From JACKHO01 sp041398745 (GTDB lineage: Bacteria > Planctomycetota > Planctomycetia > Planctomycetales > Planctomycetaceae): 64,000 bases of DNA. The translations under genes were made by a program, and so were the position numbers. This document shows, piece by piece, positions 51,733 through 60,827 of this stretch. Location: NCBI GenBank assembly GCA_041398745.1, contig JAWKUB010000004.1:434001-498000 (forward strand), given 5' to 3'. Each line of letters starts with the position of its first letter. Position 1 is the stretch's first letter. The notes below the pieces were generated by a model. That model had not been told where the DNA came from. It searched no databases and was given only the letters and a program-made list of their open reading frames with translations.

Positions 51733-54141
51733 CTAGTGCTGGAATAAGAACTCCTTCGAGTTCATCACGGCCCAGCCGATGTCTTCTAACGCCAATTGCC
51801 GGTTTTCGTTGTTGGCGATGTGGGCGAGGGAGGCTTGCATTTCGGTTTCGCTTGGTTCGCGGCTGACGGCAGCGAGGTAGATGGTTTTGATGATCTCTTC
51901 GTTGCTCTTTTCAGCAGCAATGAGTTGGTGAATGCGGCCTTTGTCGTCGCGGAGTTTGTTGTGGACGGTGGGGCCGTTAATCATTTGCAGGGCTTGGGAG
52001 AGGTTCGACTCGGTTGAGCGTTCGCACTCACAGGCCATTTCACGCTGGGGCTGACCGAAAATCTTCAGGAAGTAATTGTCGGTTGGTGGTTCGGGCAAGT
52101 GGGCTGCCGGTGTTCCGGGAGGTACGCCGTTGAAGGCTTCCTGCACGTTCGTGACGGCACAAATGCTGTCGAGCAATTGCTCGGCAGTCAGCATGCGGGG
52201 GACGGCGTGGGAGAAGTAGAGTTCATCTGCGTCGTTGAGAGGGGTCGTGCGGGCACTGCGCTGGTAGGTGCGGCTCGACACGATTTGGTGGATAATCCAT
52301 TTCCGGCTGTAACCATGTTCCACGAACTGCTTGGCGAGTTCGTCGAGGAGTGACGCATTGGACGGCGGGTTGGAATCGCGGAAGTCGTCGACCGGTTCCA
52401 CAATTCCGCGACCGAGCAGGTGTCCCCAAATGCGGTTTACGGCGGCGCGTGCGAAGAACGGATTGTCCGGCTTCGTCAGCCAGTCGGCAAACGCTGCGCG
52501 ACGGTCTTCACCAGCGGGGACGTTGACATCGCCTTGCAGCAGCAGATGAACAGGCATGGTTTTGCCAGTTCGTGGTTGGGTAACTTCACCACCATCCTGC
52601 ACGAAAATGACTTCTTCGTCCGGTGTGGCACCGGGCTTGCGTCCGACGCGGGCGAAGGCAGCGGCAACGCCGTAGTAGTTGTCCTGCGACCAGCGTTCGA
52701 AAGGATGGTTGTGGCACTTGGCACATTGCATCCGAATACCGAGAAAGAGCTGTGCTGTGGTTTCGACGGCATCGGTGGGATCGCGACTGGCGCGCCAGTA
52801 GTTGGCAGCGGGGTTCTCAAAGACACTTCCCTGAGCGGTGAGCAGTTCGCGGGCGAAGTCGTCCATCGGCTGATCATTCAATACGCCGGCGTAAATCCAG
52901 CGGAGGAATTTGTGAACGCCGGGGGACTTCAGCTTGTTACTGTTCGCCCGGAGCACGTCGGCCCATTTGAGCGACCAGAAGGCGGCGTGGTCAGGCGAGT
53001 CGAGCAGTCGGGCAATGACCCGTTCTCGTTTGTCGGGACTGGCGTCCTGTAGAAACTGAGTCGCTTCTTCAATGGTCGGCAGACGACCAGCAAGATCGAG
53101 CGTCAGGCGACGCAGGAACTCGTCGTCCGTGCAGAGTTCTGACGGAGGAATTTGCAGCTGCTTCAGTTTGTCGTTCGCGAGGCGGTCGATGAAGTTGTCC
53201 GCTTCCGGCTCTGACCACTGGAACCCTTCGACATTCTCCAGGAACGTCACGTAGGTGGTGTCCATTTTGTCGAGGTAGCGGGCGAGAATGGCCGTTTCGC
53301 CTTTGCCTTCCTTGACCACAAGTCCGTTCTCGTCGACCGAAGCGACCGTTTCGGCAGATGAACTGAAGACGGTGAGCGGCGTCAAATCGCGTTTGCTGCC
53401 ATCGGTGAAGAATCCGGTGACCACAATTTGCTGCTGATCACTCCCTTCATGAAATACGCGTTTCTTCGGGAAGACTTCAATGCGGTCGAGTGCAGGTTCG
53501 TCGGCTTGGCCGGTTTGCAGCCCCTCGGCAATCCAGGTGCGGAGAGCCATGTGAGAAGGATCACCATGACGCAAACGCTTACCGCCCGCGTGAGCCACTT
53601 CCATGAGTGGCTTGCGGAGCAGGAGTGATTCGTCAGGCGCCATTACGTTGGTGCGGCGTCCCTGATATTCAGTCCGCAGAGTCAGGATATCGAGTGGAGG
53701 ATCGTACCCTCGCAATGACAATCGGAATCCCCCTTTGCCGGAGGGCGAACCGTGGCAGGCCCCCATGTTGCAGCCTGCTTTGGTCAGAGCGGCCAATGTT
53801 TCGTGCTGGAAGCTGATGGGAGACTGCACCGCGGCATTTGTCACCGTCACCGTGGCGGTGGCAGTGGTGCCGTTGAGTTCGACCGTCAGCGCAGTTGTGC
53901 CATCTCCGACCGGGAAGACCTTGCCCCCTTCGACACGAGCAACGTTTGCATCGGCAACCGTCACGTTGGCACCGGTAGTGACGTCGCGCACCTGTTCGGT
54001 GCCATCGTCGGCGGTGATGACGAGTTGCTGCTCGGCACGTTGGCCATTGAGCGTAAACTCGGCGGGATCGATTCGTAACGAGGCTGCGTCGACCGCTTGT
54101 GTGGTGAGGGCACAACACAACAGTATCAAAGAACTTCGCAC
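51733..54141 (-). CDS. Exported DUF1549/DUF1553 protein with Big2-like N-terminal domain
   Basis: The 802-residue product has a signal peptide, then a Big2-like beta domain (LRIDPAEFTLNG..QLVITADDGTE). A haem-like CNMGACHG with spacing CxxxxCH follows, rather than CxxCH. DUF1549 (RLTLDLAGRLPTIEEATQFL, FWSLKWADVLRANSNK) with CAKCHNHPF comes next, then DUF1553 (ARAAVNRIWGHLLGRGIVEP, ADELYFSHAVPRMLTAEQLL). It is related to the protein at 44701 but lacks a DUF1501 neighbour; a HEAT-repeat gene and a radical SAM gene follow instead. Function not established. Confidence 0.88.
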   Translation of the reverse strand: MRSSLILLCCALTTQAVDAASLRIDPAEFTLNGQRAEQQLVITADDGTEQVRDVTTGANVTVADANVARVEGGKVFPVGDGTTALTVELNGTTATATVTVTNAAVQSPISFQHETLAALTKAGCNMGACHGSPSGKGGFRLSLRGYDPPLDILTLRTEYQGRRTNVMAPDESLLLRKPLMEVAHAGGKRLRHGDPSHMALRTWIAEGLQTGQADEPALDRIEVFPKKRVFHEGSDQQQIVVTGFFTDGSKRDLTPLTVFSSSAETVASVDENGLVVKEGKGETAILARYLDKMDTTYVTFLENVEGFQWSEPEADNFIDRLANDKLKQLQIPPSELCTDDEFLRRLTLDLAGRLPTIEEATQFLQDASPDKRERVIARLLDSPDHAAFWSLKWADVLRANSNKLKSPGVHKFLRWIYAGVLNDQPMDDFARELLTAQGSVFENPAANYWRASRDPTDAVETTAQLFLGIRMQCAKCHNHPFERWSQDNYYGVAAAFARVGRKPGATPDEEVIFVQDGGEVTQPRTGKTMPVHLLLQGDVNVPAGEDRRAAFADWLTKPDNPFFARAAVNRIWGHLLGRGIVEPVDDFRDSNPPSNASLLDELAKQFVEHGYSRKWIIHQIVSSRTYQRSARTTPLNDADELYFSHAVPRMLTAEQLLDSICAVTNVQEAFNGVPPGTPAAHLPEPPTDNYFLKIFGQPQREMACECERSTESNLSQALQMINGPTVHNKLRDDKGRIHQLIAAEKSNEEIIKTIYLAAVSREPSETEMQASLAHIANNENRQLALEDIGWAVMNSKEFLFQH

Positions 54142-54370
54142 GGCGGGCTCCTTCGGGGGACTTCAGTTGTTCGGCAACGGCCGGGGGCCGAAATTGTCGA
54201 AAGGGTGGGGCGTCGAGAATTGATCGACATACGTTTATTAGAAGGGATGCCACACAGTTTGTTCAAGGGGAAGCTGGAGTTGCGGCAGGAAAAGATGTTG
54301 GCGCGTTGGTGGTTTGGCGTTTATGGATTACGATGGATTTGCTGCACGTCTGCTTCTCACTTCACGACTC

Positions 54371-55831
54371 ATGTCTGAAAATTCGCCAAATCCTGAATTG
54401 CTTGCCTGGGGAGGACTCGATCGTCACACCCTCAGTTCGACGGCGATTAGCGTGGTGATTCACGGGATGTTCCTGTTGCTGCTGGCCTTTGTGGCGTTTC
54501 CGAAGAAGCGGATCGAGCCCGATTTTGTCGTCATGGAAACGGTCGTGGCGGACAACCCTATTGTCAAAGCTGACGACAATTTCGAAGTGCAGCCGCCGAA
54601 GCTCGTGGAGAATTCGGTCAACAATTTGGCCAACTTGCAGCCGACAACGAACGTCATTGCTGAACAGCCCAACATGCTGAACGTTGACGTCGACCAGAAC
54701 GATCTTCAGGCACGCATCGAAGCGGAAGCTTTTCTGGGGCAAGATCATCACGAAGGAGACTTCGCGGGACGTTCGGAACAGGCAAGGACCATTCTGGTCA
54801 ATGCGTTCGGAGGGAATGCCTCAACAGAGGCGGCGGTTGCCAACGGACTGAAGTGGCTGGCCGAGCATCAACAGGAAGATGGCAGTTGGCATTTCGATCA
54901 TCGTGGTGACAAGTGCGATGGTTCGTGCAACTCACCCGGAAACTTGAATCGAGCGACGGTGGCCGCGACGTCGCTGGCGCTCATGTCCTTCCTCGGCGCC
55001 GGTAACACGCACCTGAAGGGAAAGTACAAGCCACAGGTGGAGCGGGGATTGAACTACATGATGAGCGTGTTCGCCAAGGCGGAAACACCGGGGGACATGC
55101 GGGAGAACCCTAGCGAAAACAGTGCATTTTACACGCAGGGACTGGCCACGATTACTCTGTGTGAGGCCTATGGAATGTCGGGGGATCGACGCCTGCTCAA
55201 GCCAGCTCAGGCCTGCATTGACTTCATCATCGACTCACAGCATCCCGAGGCAGGAGGATGGCGTTACCGCCTCGGGCAGGAAGGGGATACTTCGGTCGTG
55301 GGGTGGCAGGTCATGGCACTGGCGAGTGCACGGCTGTCACGGATTTCAGTGCCTGTTAAACCACGCAAGCTGGCAGAACGGTTCCTCGACAGTGTTCAGC
55401 TTGAGCAGGGGGCGTACTACGGGTACACCGGGCCTGAAAAGAAGGCTTCCACAACGGCGGTGGGATTGCTGTCGCGACTTTATCTGGGATGGACTCCGGA
55501 CAAGCCCGAGGTCAAGAAAGGAGTGGCGTTCCTGAGTTCGGTCGGCCCTTCACGCGACGACATGTATTACAACTACTACGCCACTCAGGTTCTGCATCAT
55601 CACGGTGGACCGGAGTGGGTGAAGTGGAACAAGGTAATGCGGGAACAACTTCTGGAAACGCAGGATCGCTCTGAGGGTCATGCCGCTGGAAGTTGGGCTC
55701 CGCGCGATCGTCACGGCGCTGGCCCGGGCGGCCGTCACTACATGACTTGCCTCGCCGTATTGACGCTGGAGGTTTACTACCGGCACCTGCCCATTTATCA
55801 ACGGGCCTCGATTGCAGGCAAAGAGTACTGA
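54371..55831 (+). CDS. Prenyltransferase/squalene-cyclase-like repeat protein with membrane anchor
   Basis: The 486-residue product has one hydrophobic segment (VVIHGMFLLLLAFVAFP), an acidic/Asn-rich stretch, then a series of QW-type repeats: ANGLKWLAEHQQEDGSWHFD, ATSLALMSFLGAGNTH, LGQEGDTSVVGWQVMALASA. These form the alpha-toroid of squalene-hopene cyclase, but the catalytic DxDD-type motif is not seen. A scaffold rather than a cyclase is likely. ATG at 54371 is chosen; upstream in-frame starts would add a few residues only. It is divergent from the DUF1549 gene. Confidence 0.75.
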   Translation: MSENSPNPELLAWGGLDRHTLSSTAISVVIHGMFLLLLAFVAFPKKRIEPDFVVMETVVADNPIVKADDNFEVQPPKLVENSVNNLANLQPTTNVIAEQPNMLNVDVDQNDLQARIEAEAFLGQDHHEGDFAGRSEQARTILVNAFGGNASTEAAVANGLKWLAEHQQEDGSWHFDHRGDKCDGSCNSPGNLNRATVAATSLALMSFLGAGNTHLKGKYKPQVERGLNYMMSVFAKAETPGDMRENPSENSAFYTQGLATITLCEAYGMSGDRRLLKPAQACIDFIIDSQHPEAGGWRYRLGQEGDTSVVGWQVMALASARLSRISVPVKPRKLAERFLDSVQLEQGAYYGYTGPEKKASTTAVGLLSRLYLGWTPDKPEVKKGVAFLSSVGPSRDDMYYNYYATQVLHHHGGPEWVKWNKVMREQLLETQDRSEGHAAGSWAPRDRHGAGPGGRHYMTCLAVLTLEVYYRHLPIYQRASIAGKEY

Positions 55832-55995
55832 TCGTGTTGGTCACTTCAGGCAGTGGTGCAGTTGTGCGGGTTGTGGCGACGGCAGGAAAGATTCTCAAAA
55901 TTTCGCCGTACGGTTGACGATGACAGCCGCGTGCATGGACTGGATTTCCAACTCGTGCATGGATAGGGAAACTCAGGCTGTCGAAGGAGTTGGCG

Positions 55996-56796
55996 ATGTT
56001 GGGACGCGTTTCACTGGGACTTTTGCTGGCATTTGCGGTACCTGCCGCCGCGCACGCTCAAATTGGTTGGCGTCCTGGATGCGGATGCCAGCGTCCGGCT
56101 CCTGTCGTTTCGGTTCCGGTTCAGCCCGTGGCTCCGGTTTGCCTTCCGCAGCCGATTGTGCAAACGCAAATGCGACCTGTCGTCGAAATGCGCTACCAGC
56201 CACAACAGGTGACGACCTACCAGAACGTCGTTCGCACCGAGATTCGCAAAGAGCAGCAAATAGTTTCTGTCCCTGTCACGACCACCCGGCAAGTTCAAGT
56301 CGACGAGGGGGGCTACCAAATGGTGTGGGTTCCTAAGGTAGTGACAAAGAACGTTCAGGAAACGGTCATGCAGCGGCAGGTGCAGGAGCGGAATGTTCCG
56401 TATCAGGTCGTAGAACGCGTTCCACAGGTGCAGACACAGCTCATCGCACAACGCACCGTTCGCTATGTCCCAGAACAGCGGGTCGTATATGGCAATGTGC
56501 CGACGCTGGGGTATGTGGTCCCTCAGGCAACTGTCGCAGTCGTGCCCAATGCTCCCTTGGCTCCGATCGCCATGAGCCCAACAGCATCGGCTGAACCAAC
56601 GCCAACTGCCGCTGCAGCGCAGGCAGCTGAGTCGGGTGAATGGAAATCGATTCCGCAACGTCAGGCCGCGGCGGAGCCCATTCAGCAGCAGAGCTACGAA
56701 ACATCAGCGGCCACGAGCGAAGCACCGCGTCGGATTTTCCCAACGACCACAACTCCTACGGCGGTGCAGGTCTTCCAGCAGCACGTGATTCGCTAG
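55996..56796 (+). CDS. Secreted Val/Gln-rich repeat protein
   Basis: ATG at 55996 follows GAAGGAG by six bases; TTG at 55990 is an in-frame alternative. After a signal peptide (GRVSLGLLLAFAVPAAAHAQ) comes a Cys-containing segment (GCGCQRP), then imperfect repeats with VVxTEIRKEQQIVSVPVTTT, QVDEGGYQMVWVPKVVTKNV and QERNVPYQVVERVPQV, and an Ala/Pro/Thr-rich tail. This is the composition of planctomycete exported proteins of the YTV/KxQ repeat type. A structural or surface-layer role is plausible but not proven. It is convergent with the TPR lipoprotein gene. Confidence 0.7.
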   Translation: MLGRVSLGLLLAFAVPAAAHAQIGWRPGCGCQRPAPVVSVPVQPVAPVCLPQPIVQTQMRPVVEMRYQPQQVTTYQNVVRTEIRKEQQIVSVPVTTTRQVQVDEGGYQMVWVPKVVTKNVQETVMQRQVQERNVPYQVVERVPQVQTQLIAQRTVRYVPEQRVVYGNVPTLGYVVPQATVAVVPNAPLAPIAMSPTASAEPTPTAAAAQAAESGEWKSIPQRQAAAEPIQQQSYETSAATSEAPRRIFPTTTTPTAVQVFQQHVIR

Positions 56797-56811
56797 CTTG
56801 CGAAAGTGCTG

Positions 56812-59001
56812 TTAGTTGCCTGGCGTGATGGTCGGCAATCCGGAAGCGGGGTAGTCATCGCCTGCCGAATTGCTGTTGTTGAAGCCACCGCTATTGCGGC
56901 CAGGATAGGACGCTGGTTGTTGCCCCGAGTAGTTGCCGGGGGCAGGAGGCTGCGGTGAAAACTCAGGCTGCTGCTGGGGCCGCTGGACATACGGGTATTG
57001 GGGGGGCTGTTGAGCCCCCCCGGTTCGCATGTTTCCGTTGCTCGGCAGTGTGTACTGCGAGCCATAAGCGCCGCCATCTTGCGATCCATAGGTTACTTCA
57101 CCGGCGGCAAAACCAACTCCGCCTTCGTTTCCGACGGGGGCGTACTGGATTTGCTGGCTGCGGTTTGCCTGATTGGCAGCGTCAAGGCTTGCGCCCATTT
57201 GAGCACGTTGCTGATCGTACTCCTGCAGGCCGCCGAAGTTCCCAGCACCATACGACTCAGTGGTTCCTTGATTGAACTGCGATGGTGTTCCAATTTGTCG
57301 TGGCTGAGACAGGTGAGGTGTCGCGGTAGGAACCTGATGTCCCAGCTGATTCTGCAACTGGCCAAAGTTGGTGGAGGGTGCCCCCATTTGGTTTTCGAGA
57401 TTCAATGTTTGCGGCTGACCGGGCAAGTAACGCTGAGGAGCAGGTACGGCGGCACCGTTAATCATCGAGTTTGTGCCAGGCATCGTGCTTGTTGATGACC
57501 CCTGAAACATGGGAAACATTCCGCCAGGGCCAAATCCCATACCCATTCGAGCGGCTGCCTTGCTGGGATCTTCCTGGTTCTGATTGAACTGTTGCGGCGG
57601 CGCACTGGCATTCCCTTGAGGGTTACGCTCTCCATAATTCGGCATATTTCTGAAAGGATCGTTGCCGACGGGAGGAGATTGAGGTGTTCCGTTGAAAGCT
57701 GGTTGACCGGACGGGGCAGGGGGAAAGGCGCCGCCAGCAGGTATTGCATTCTGTGGTTGCCTGTTCGGATACGCGTTGGAAGTGGGGCCAGGAGCTGGTT
57801 GAGCATAGTCTGCTGTTCCTACGCCTCCTTCATTCGAAAACCCGTTAGCTGGCTGTACGGGGCGTCCCCACGGGGTGTTCAGTTCATCAACCAGTTCCCC
57901 TTGTTGATTATTTGTCGCAGCTTGCATTTCACGCGGGAACGGTGCAGCAGCACTGGGCTGATTCGTTTGAGAAGACGCCTGGCCACGCGGCGAAATCTCC
58001 GTCTGGAACGCGGGCGTTTGTGTTGGCCACTCGGGAGCCATGTTACCTTGCGGCAGCCGCTGAATTGGTTCGCCCGGACCACCAATGATGATGGGGCCCT
58101 CCGAGACATCGCGGTAACGTTCTCCGTCGATGTTTGCCAGTTGATCGCGGAGCTGCTCACCAGTCATTTGTCGACGCGGATCGCGCTGCTCCAGCAGTCG
58201 CTGTTGACGCTGTTGCTCTTCCAGGCGATGCCGTTCGTCAAAGCCGCGCTGCAAATCGCCAATGAGTTCGGAGTCGGCGTTGGGGCGGTTTCGCAGTCGG
58301 TCGAGCAGCGACTGGTCCGATTCCGTTTTTGAGTTTTCGGCAATGGCCTGAGTCACTTCGGACTCATTGAGGACACGGCGGTAGGTCGACCGTGCCAAAT
58401 CGAGCTTTCCAGTGCGGGCATAGACATCACCCAGATGTTTGATGGCGTTCTGGTTGTTCGGTTCGTGTGCCAGTGCGCGGCTCAAGTACAATTCACTTTC
58501 TTTGACCCGATTCTGAAGCAAATAGGAGTATCCCAAATCTCCCAGGATGCGGGCATCGGTGGGACGCAGTGCAACTGCTTCCAGGTAGTGCTGCTCAGCC
58601 GTTTTGTAGTCCTCCTGGAGATCGGCGACAATTGCCATGCCGTGATGGGCGTCGGCATCGTCCCGGTGTTCGCTAAGGGCTCGTCGAAAGTGTTGTTGTG
58701 CCGAGGACAGCTTGTCCGGACTGGGACTGTTGTACCACGAAGCGACGTCGGCCCGTCCCAGGCGAACCTGCTCGGAATACGGTCCCGGAATTGAGTTGTT
58801 CGCTGCCGTACTGGAGGATGAAGAATTTCGATTTTCTACAGCACGCCGCCCCATGGCGAGCGAGGAATCGCTGGACGGCTCACTGCGAGCAGCAGCAAGT
58901 TCCGCGTCGGACTTCTTTGACCGACTCGAAAAAAGATCCATCGATTGGCATCCTGCTGAAAAAAGCAGGCAGCACACCAGGATTCGCGTCATGCTATTCA
59001 T
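56812..59001 (-). CDS. TPR-repeat lipoprotein with long Gln/Asn/Pro-rich tail
   Basis: The start ATG at 59001 has GAGG five bases upstream. The lipobox FSAGC (near residue 17) marks it as a lipoprotein. Residues about 75-205 hold three to four TPR units (SAQQHFRRALSEHRDDADAHH, AEQHYLEAVALRPTDARILG, ESELYLSRALAHEPNNQNA). The remaining two thirds is low-complexity, rich in Gln, Asn, Pro and Gly, probably disordered and surface-exposed. TPRs bind partners, so it may be an envelope scaffold. No family recognised for the tail. Confidence 0.75.
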   Translation of the reverse strand: MNSMTRILVCCLLFSAGCQSMDLFSSRSKKSDAELAAARSEPSSDSSLAMGRRAVENRNSSSSSTAANNSIPGPYSEQVRLGRADVASWYNSPSPDKLSSAQQHFRRALSEHRDDADAHHGMAIVADLQEDYKTAEQHYLEAVALRPTDARILGDLGYSYLLQNRVKESELYLSRALAHEPNNQNAIKHLGDVYARTGKLDLARSTYRRVLNESEVTQAIAENSKTESDQSLLDRLRNRPNADSELIGDLQRGFDERHRLEEQQRQQRLLEQRDPRRQMTGEQLRDQLANIDGERYRDVSEGPIIIGGPGEPIQRLPQGNMAPEWPTQTPAFQTEISPRGQASSQTNQPSAAAPFPREMQAATNNQQGELVDELNTPWGRPVQPANGFSNEGGVGTADYAQPAPGPTSNAYPNRQPQNAIPAGGAFPPAPSGQPAFNGTPQSPPVGNDPFRNMPNYGERNPQGNASAPPQQFNQNQEDPSKAAARMGMGFGPGGMFPMFQGSSTSTMPGTNSMINGAAVPAPQRYLPGQPQTLNLENQMGAPSTNFGQLQNQLGHQVPTATPHLSQPRQIGTPSQFNQGTTESYGAGNFGGLQEYDQQRAQMGASLDAANQANRSQQIQYAPVGNEGGVGFAAGEVTYGSQDGGAYGSQYTLPSNGNMRTGGAQQPPQYPYVQRPQQQPEFSPQPPAPGNYSGQQPASYPGRNSGGFNNSNSAGDDYPASGLPTITPGN

Positions 59002-59301
59002 GGTTGCCTCGGCAAAGCCGAATGACAAACAGTAATGGCTGTGAGAGCCAAATACTGCAATTCAGGTTGGGTTGTTCCGATGCTGTTGAGTTCTAAGTTG
59101 CTCATTGGGAACGATTTCCGTTCATTCCCGCAGCACGCGGCTGGATATGTCCAAGTTGTCAGATGATGCACTCCGACGAGGTTCGTCGCGAATGTAAACC
59201 ACCAGACCGCCGGGTTCTATGGCAATTCTGGATTCATGTCGAGACCAACCTTGGTGGCACATGGCCTCAGTTGATTTGCGGTTCGCCAATGGTCCGTTGG
59301 G

Positions 59302-60729
59302 CTACCGTCCAGAATTGGAGACTTTGCTTTCCGAGTCGTGCGTAGCCATTTCGTTGAGCAATTCAAGCATTTTGGCACTTCGATCAGTCTCCATTTCGTA
59401 GCGGTTTTCTTTTTCGCCAGGATCAAGCTTTAAGTTGAACAACTCGACGCGCGTCATTTCTCCTTTTCCCTGAACAATGAGCTTCCAGTCTCCATCCCGC
59501 AGGGACCGAAAACGTCCAGATGGTCCGGCGGCGTAGTGTATTCGAGGCGGAACGGGTGTTCGCTCGGTCAAATGGGAAACCAGGCTCATTCCATCCCACT
59601 GCAAATCTTCTTCCATTTCATAGCCAGCCAACTCGCAGAATGTGGGCATCCAGTCGGTAATGTGGACGGCGTCGTTCAGTTGTCCCGTTTTCACATGCCC
59701 CGGCCAGGAGACAATGGTGGGAACGCGTACTCCCCCTTCGTACAAATCTCCCTTCTTGCCCCTCCAGGGGAGATTATTGCCGGGGAGCTTCCCTTTCGGG
59801 CAGTCATCAGCGGGATACTTCGTGTCATCGTTTTCGGCCGTGCTGCCGCCGTTATCACTGGTGAAGACGAAGAGTGTGTTGTCTCGCACTCCCTTCTCGT
59901 CGAGCGTTTTCAGGATTTTTCCAACACAGTCATCCAGATGCATAATGCTGGCGGCGTAATGAATTGGGACATCTCCTTTGATGGACTCAGGCACCCGGGC
60001 CACCCATTCGGCAGGTTCTTTCACCGGCAAATGCACCGCCGTGTACGGTACGTACAGAAAGAACGGTGAATCGCCGTCCAATTCGTTCAGCCATTGAATT
60101 GCCTCATTGGTAATCAAGTCCGTGACATGTCCCGATTCTTCAATACGTTCTTCGTTGCGATGCCAGGTCTCGGTGTACGGACCCTTTTTGTAGAAGTGAA
60201 GCCACGGTGTAACGCCACCAGCGAGCGAGCCATAACTATGCTCAAACCCAAAATGATTCGGACCCCATTCCGGCAGAGACCCCAAGTGCCACTTGCCGGT
60301 AAGGCAGGTGCGATAGCCAACGGACTTCAAGGCACTGGCAACCGTCACGGTTTCAAATGGAAGTGCGCGCTCGTTTTGTGGCCCCATGACCCCGTAGCGA
60401 CTCCAGTACCGGCCCGTCATGAGCCCCGTGCGCGTGGGACTGCAGACAGGAGCGACATAATGGGCTGTCAGTTCGGTCGATTCCCTGACCAGTCGATCCA
60501 AATTGGGCGTCGGTGCATTACCACCATGGAACGCCACGTCTCTCCAGCCGAGGTCATCGGCCATGACGAAGACAATGTTCGGTTGGCTTGCTGGGGCAGC
60601 GGCATTCGCCGCGGAATTCAATCCTGCCTGCAAGACAATCAGTAACAACCACGTCGTCAGGTGAATGATGTAATTGCGACGATGTCCTGTCCAATTACGA
60701 ACGAACGGCAAATGCTTGACGAATGACAT
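59302..60729 (-). CDS. Type I sulfatase (arylsulfatase family)
   Basis: Hydrolyses sulfate esters, probably of sulfated polysaccharides outside the cytoplasm. ATG at 60729 begins a basic stretch and a hydrophobic signal (LTTWLLLIVLQAGLNSAANA). NIVFVMADDLGWRD holds metal-binding Asps; CSPTRTG is the C-x-P-x-R formylglycine motif, followed by TGKWHLG and FTSDNGG. The product of about 475 residues is of family length. The modifying enzyme is not in this window. It is read on the same strand as the large protein ending at 60828. Confidence 0.92.
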   Translation of the reverse strand: MSFVKHLPFVRNWTGHRRNYIIHLTTWLLLIVLQAGLNSAANAAAPASQPNIVFVMADDLGWRDVAFHGGNAPTPNLDRLVRESTELTAHYVAPVCSPTRTGLMTGRYWSRYGVMGPQNERALPFETVTVASALKSVGYRTCLTGKWHLGSLPEWGPNHFGFEHSYGSLAGGVTPWLHFYKKGPYTETWHRNEERIEESGHVTDLITNEAIQWLNELDGDSPFFLYVPYTAVHLPVKEPAEWVARVPESIKGDVPIHYAASIMHLDDCVGKILKTLDEKGVRDNTLFVFTSDNGGSTAENDDTKYPADDCPKGKLPGNNLPWRGKKGDLYEGGVRVPTIVSWPGHVKTGQLNDAVHITDWMPTFCELAGYEMEEDLQWDGMSLVSHLTERTPVPPRIHYAAGPSGRFRSLRDGDWKLIVQGKGEMTRVELFNLKLDPGEKENRYEMETDRSAKMLELLNEMATHDSESKVSNSGR

Positions 60730-60827
60730 GCGCTGCAAACTCCAAACAGAAACGACAAACACATTGAAAGTGTGCCGACACTATAGGTATTCGCGGGGAG
60801 CAACAGGTAGAGCAGGGGGCTACAACC

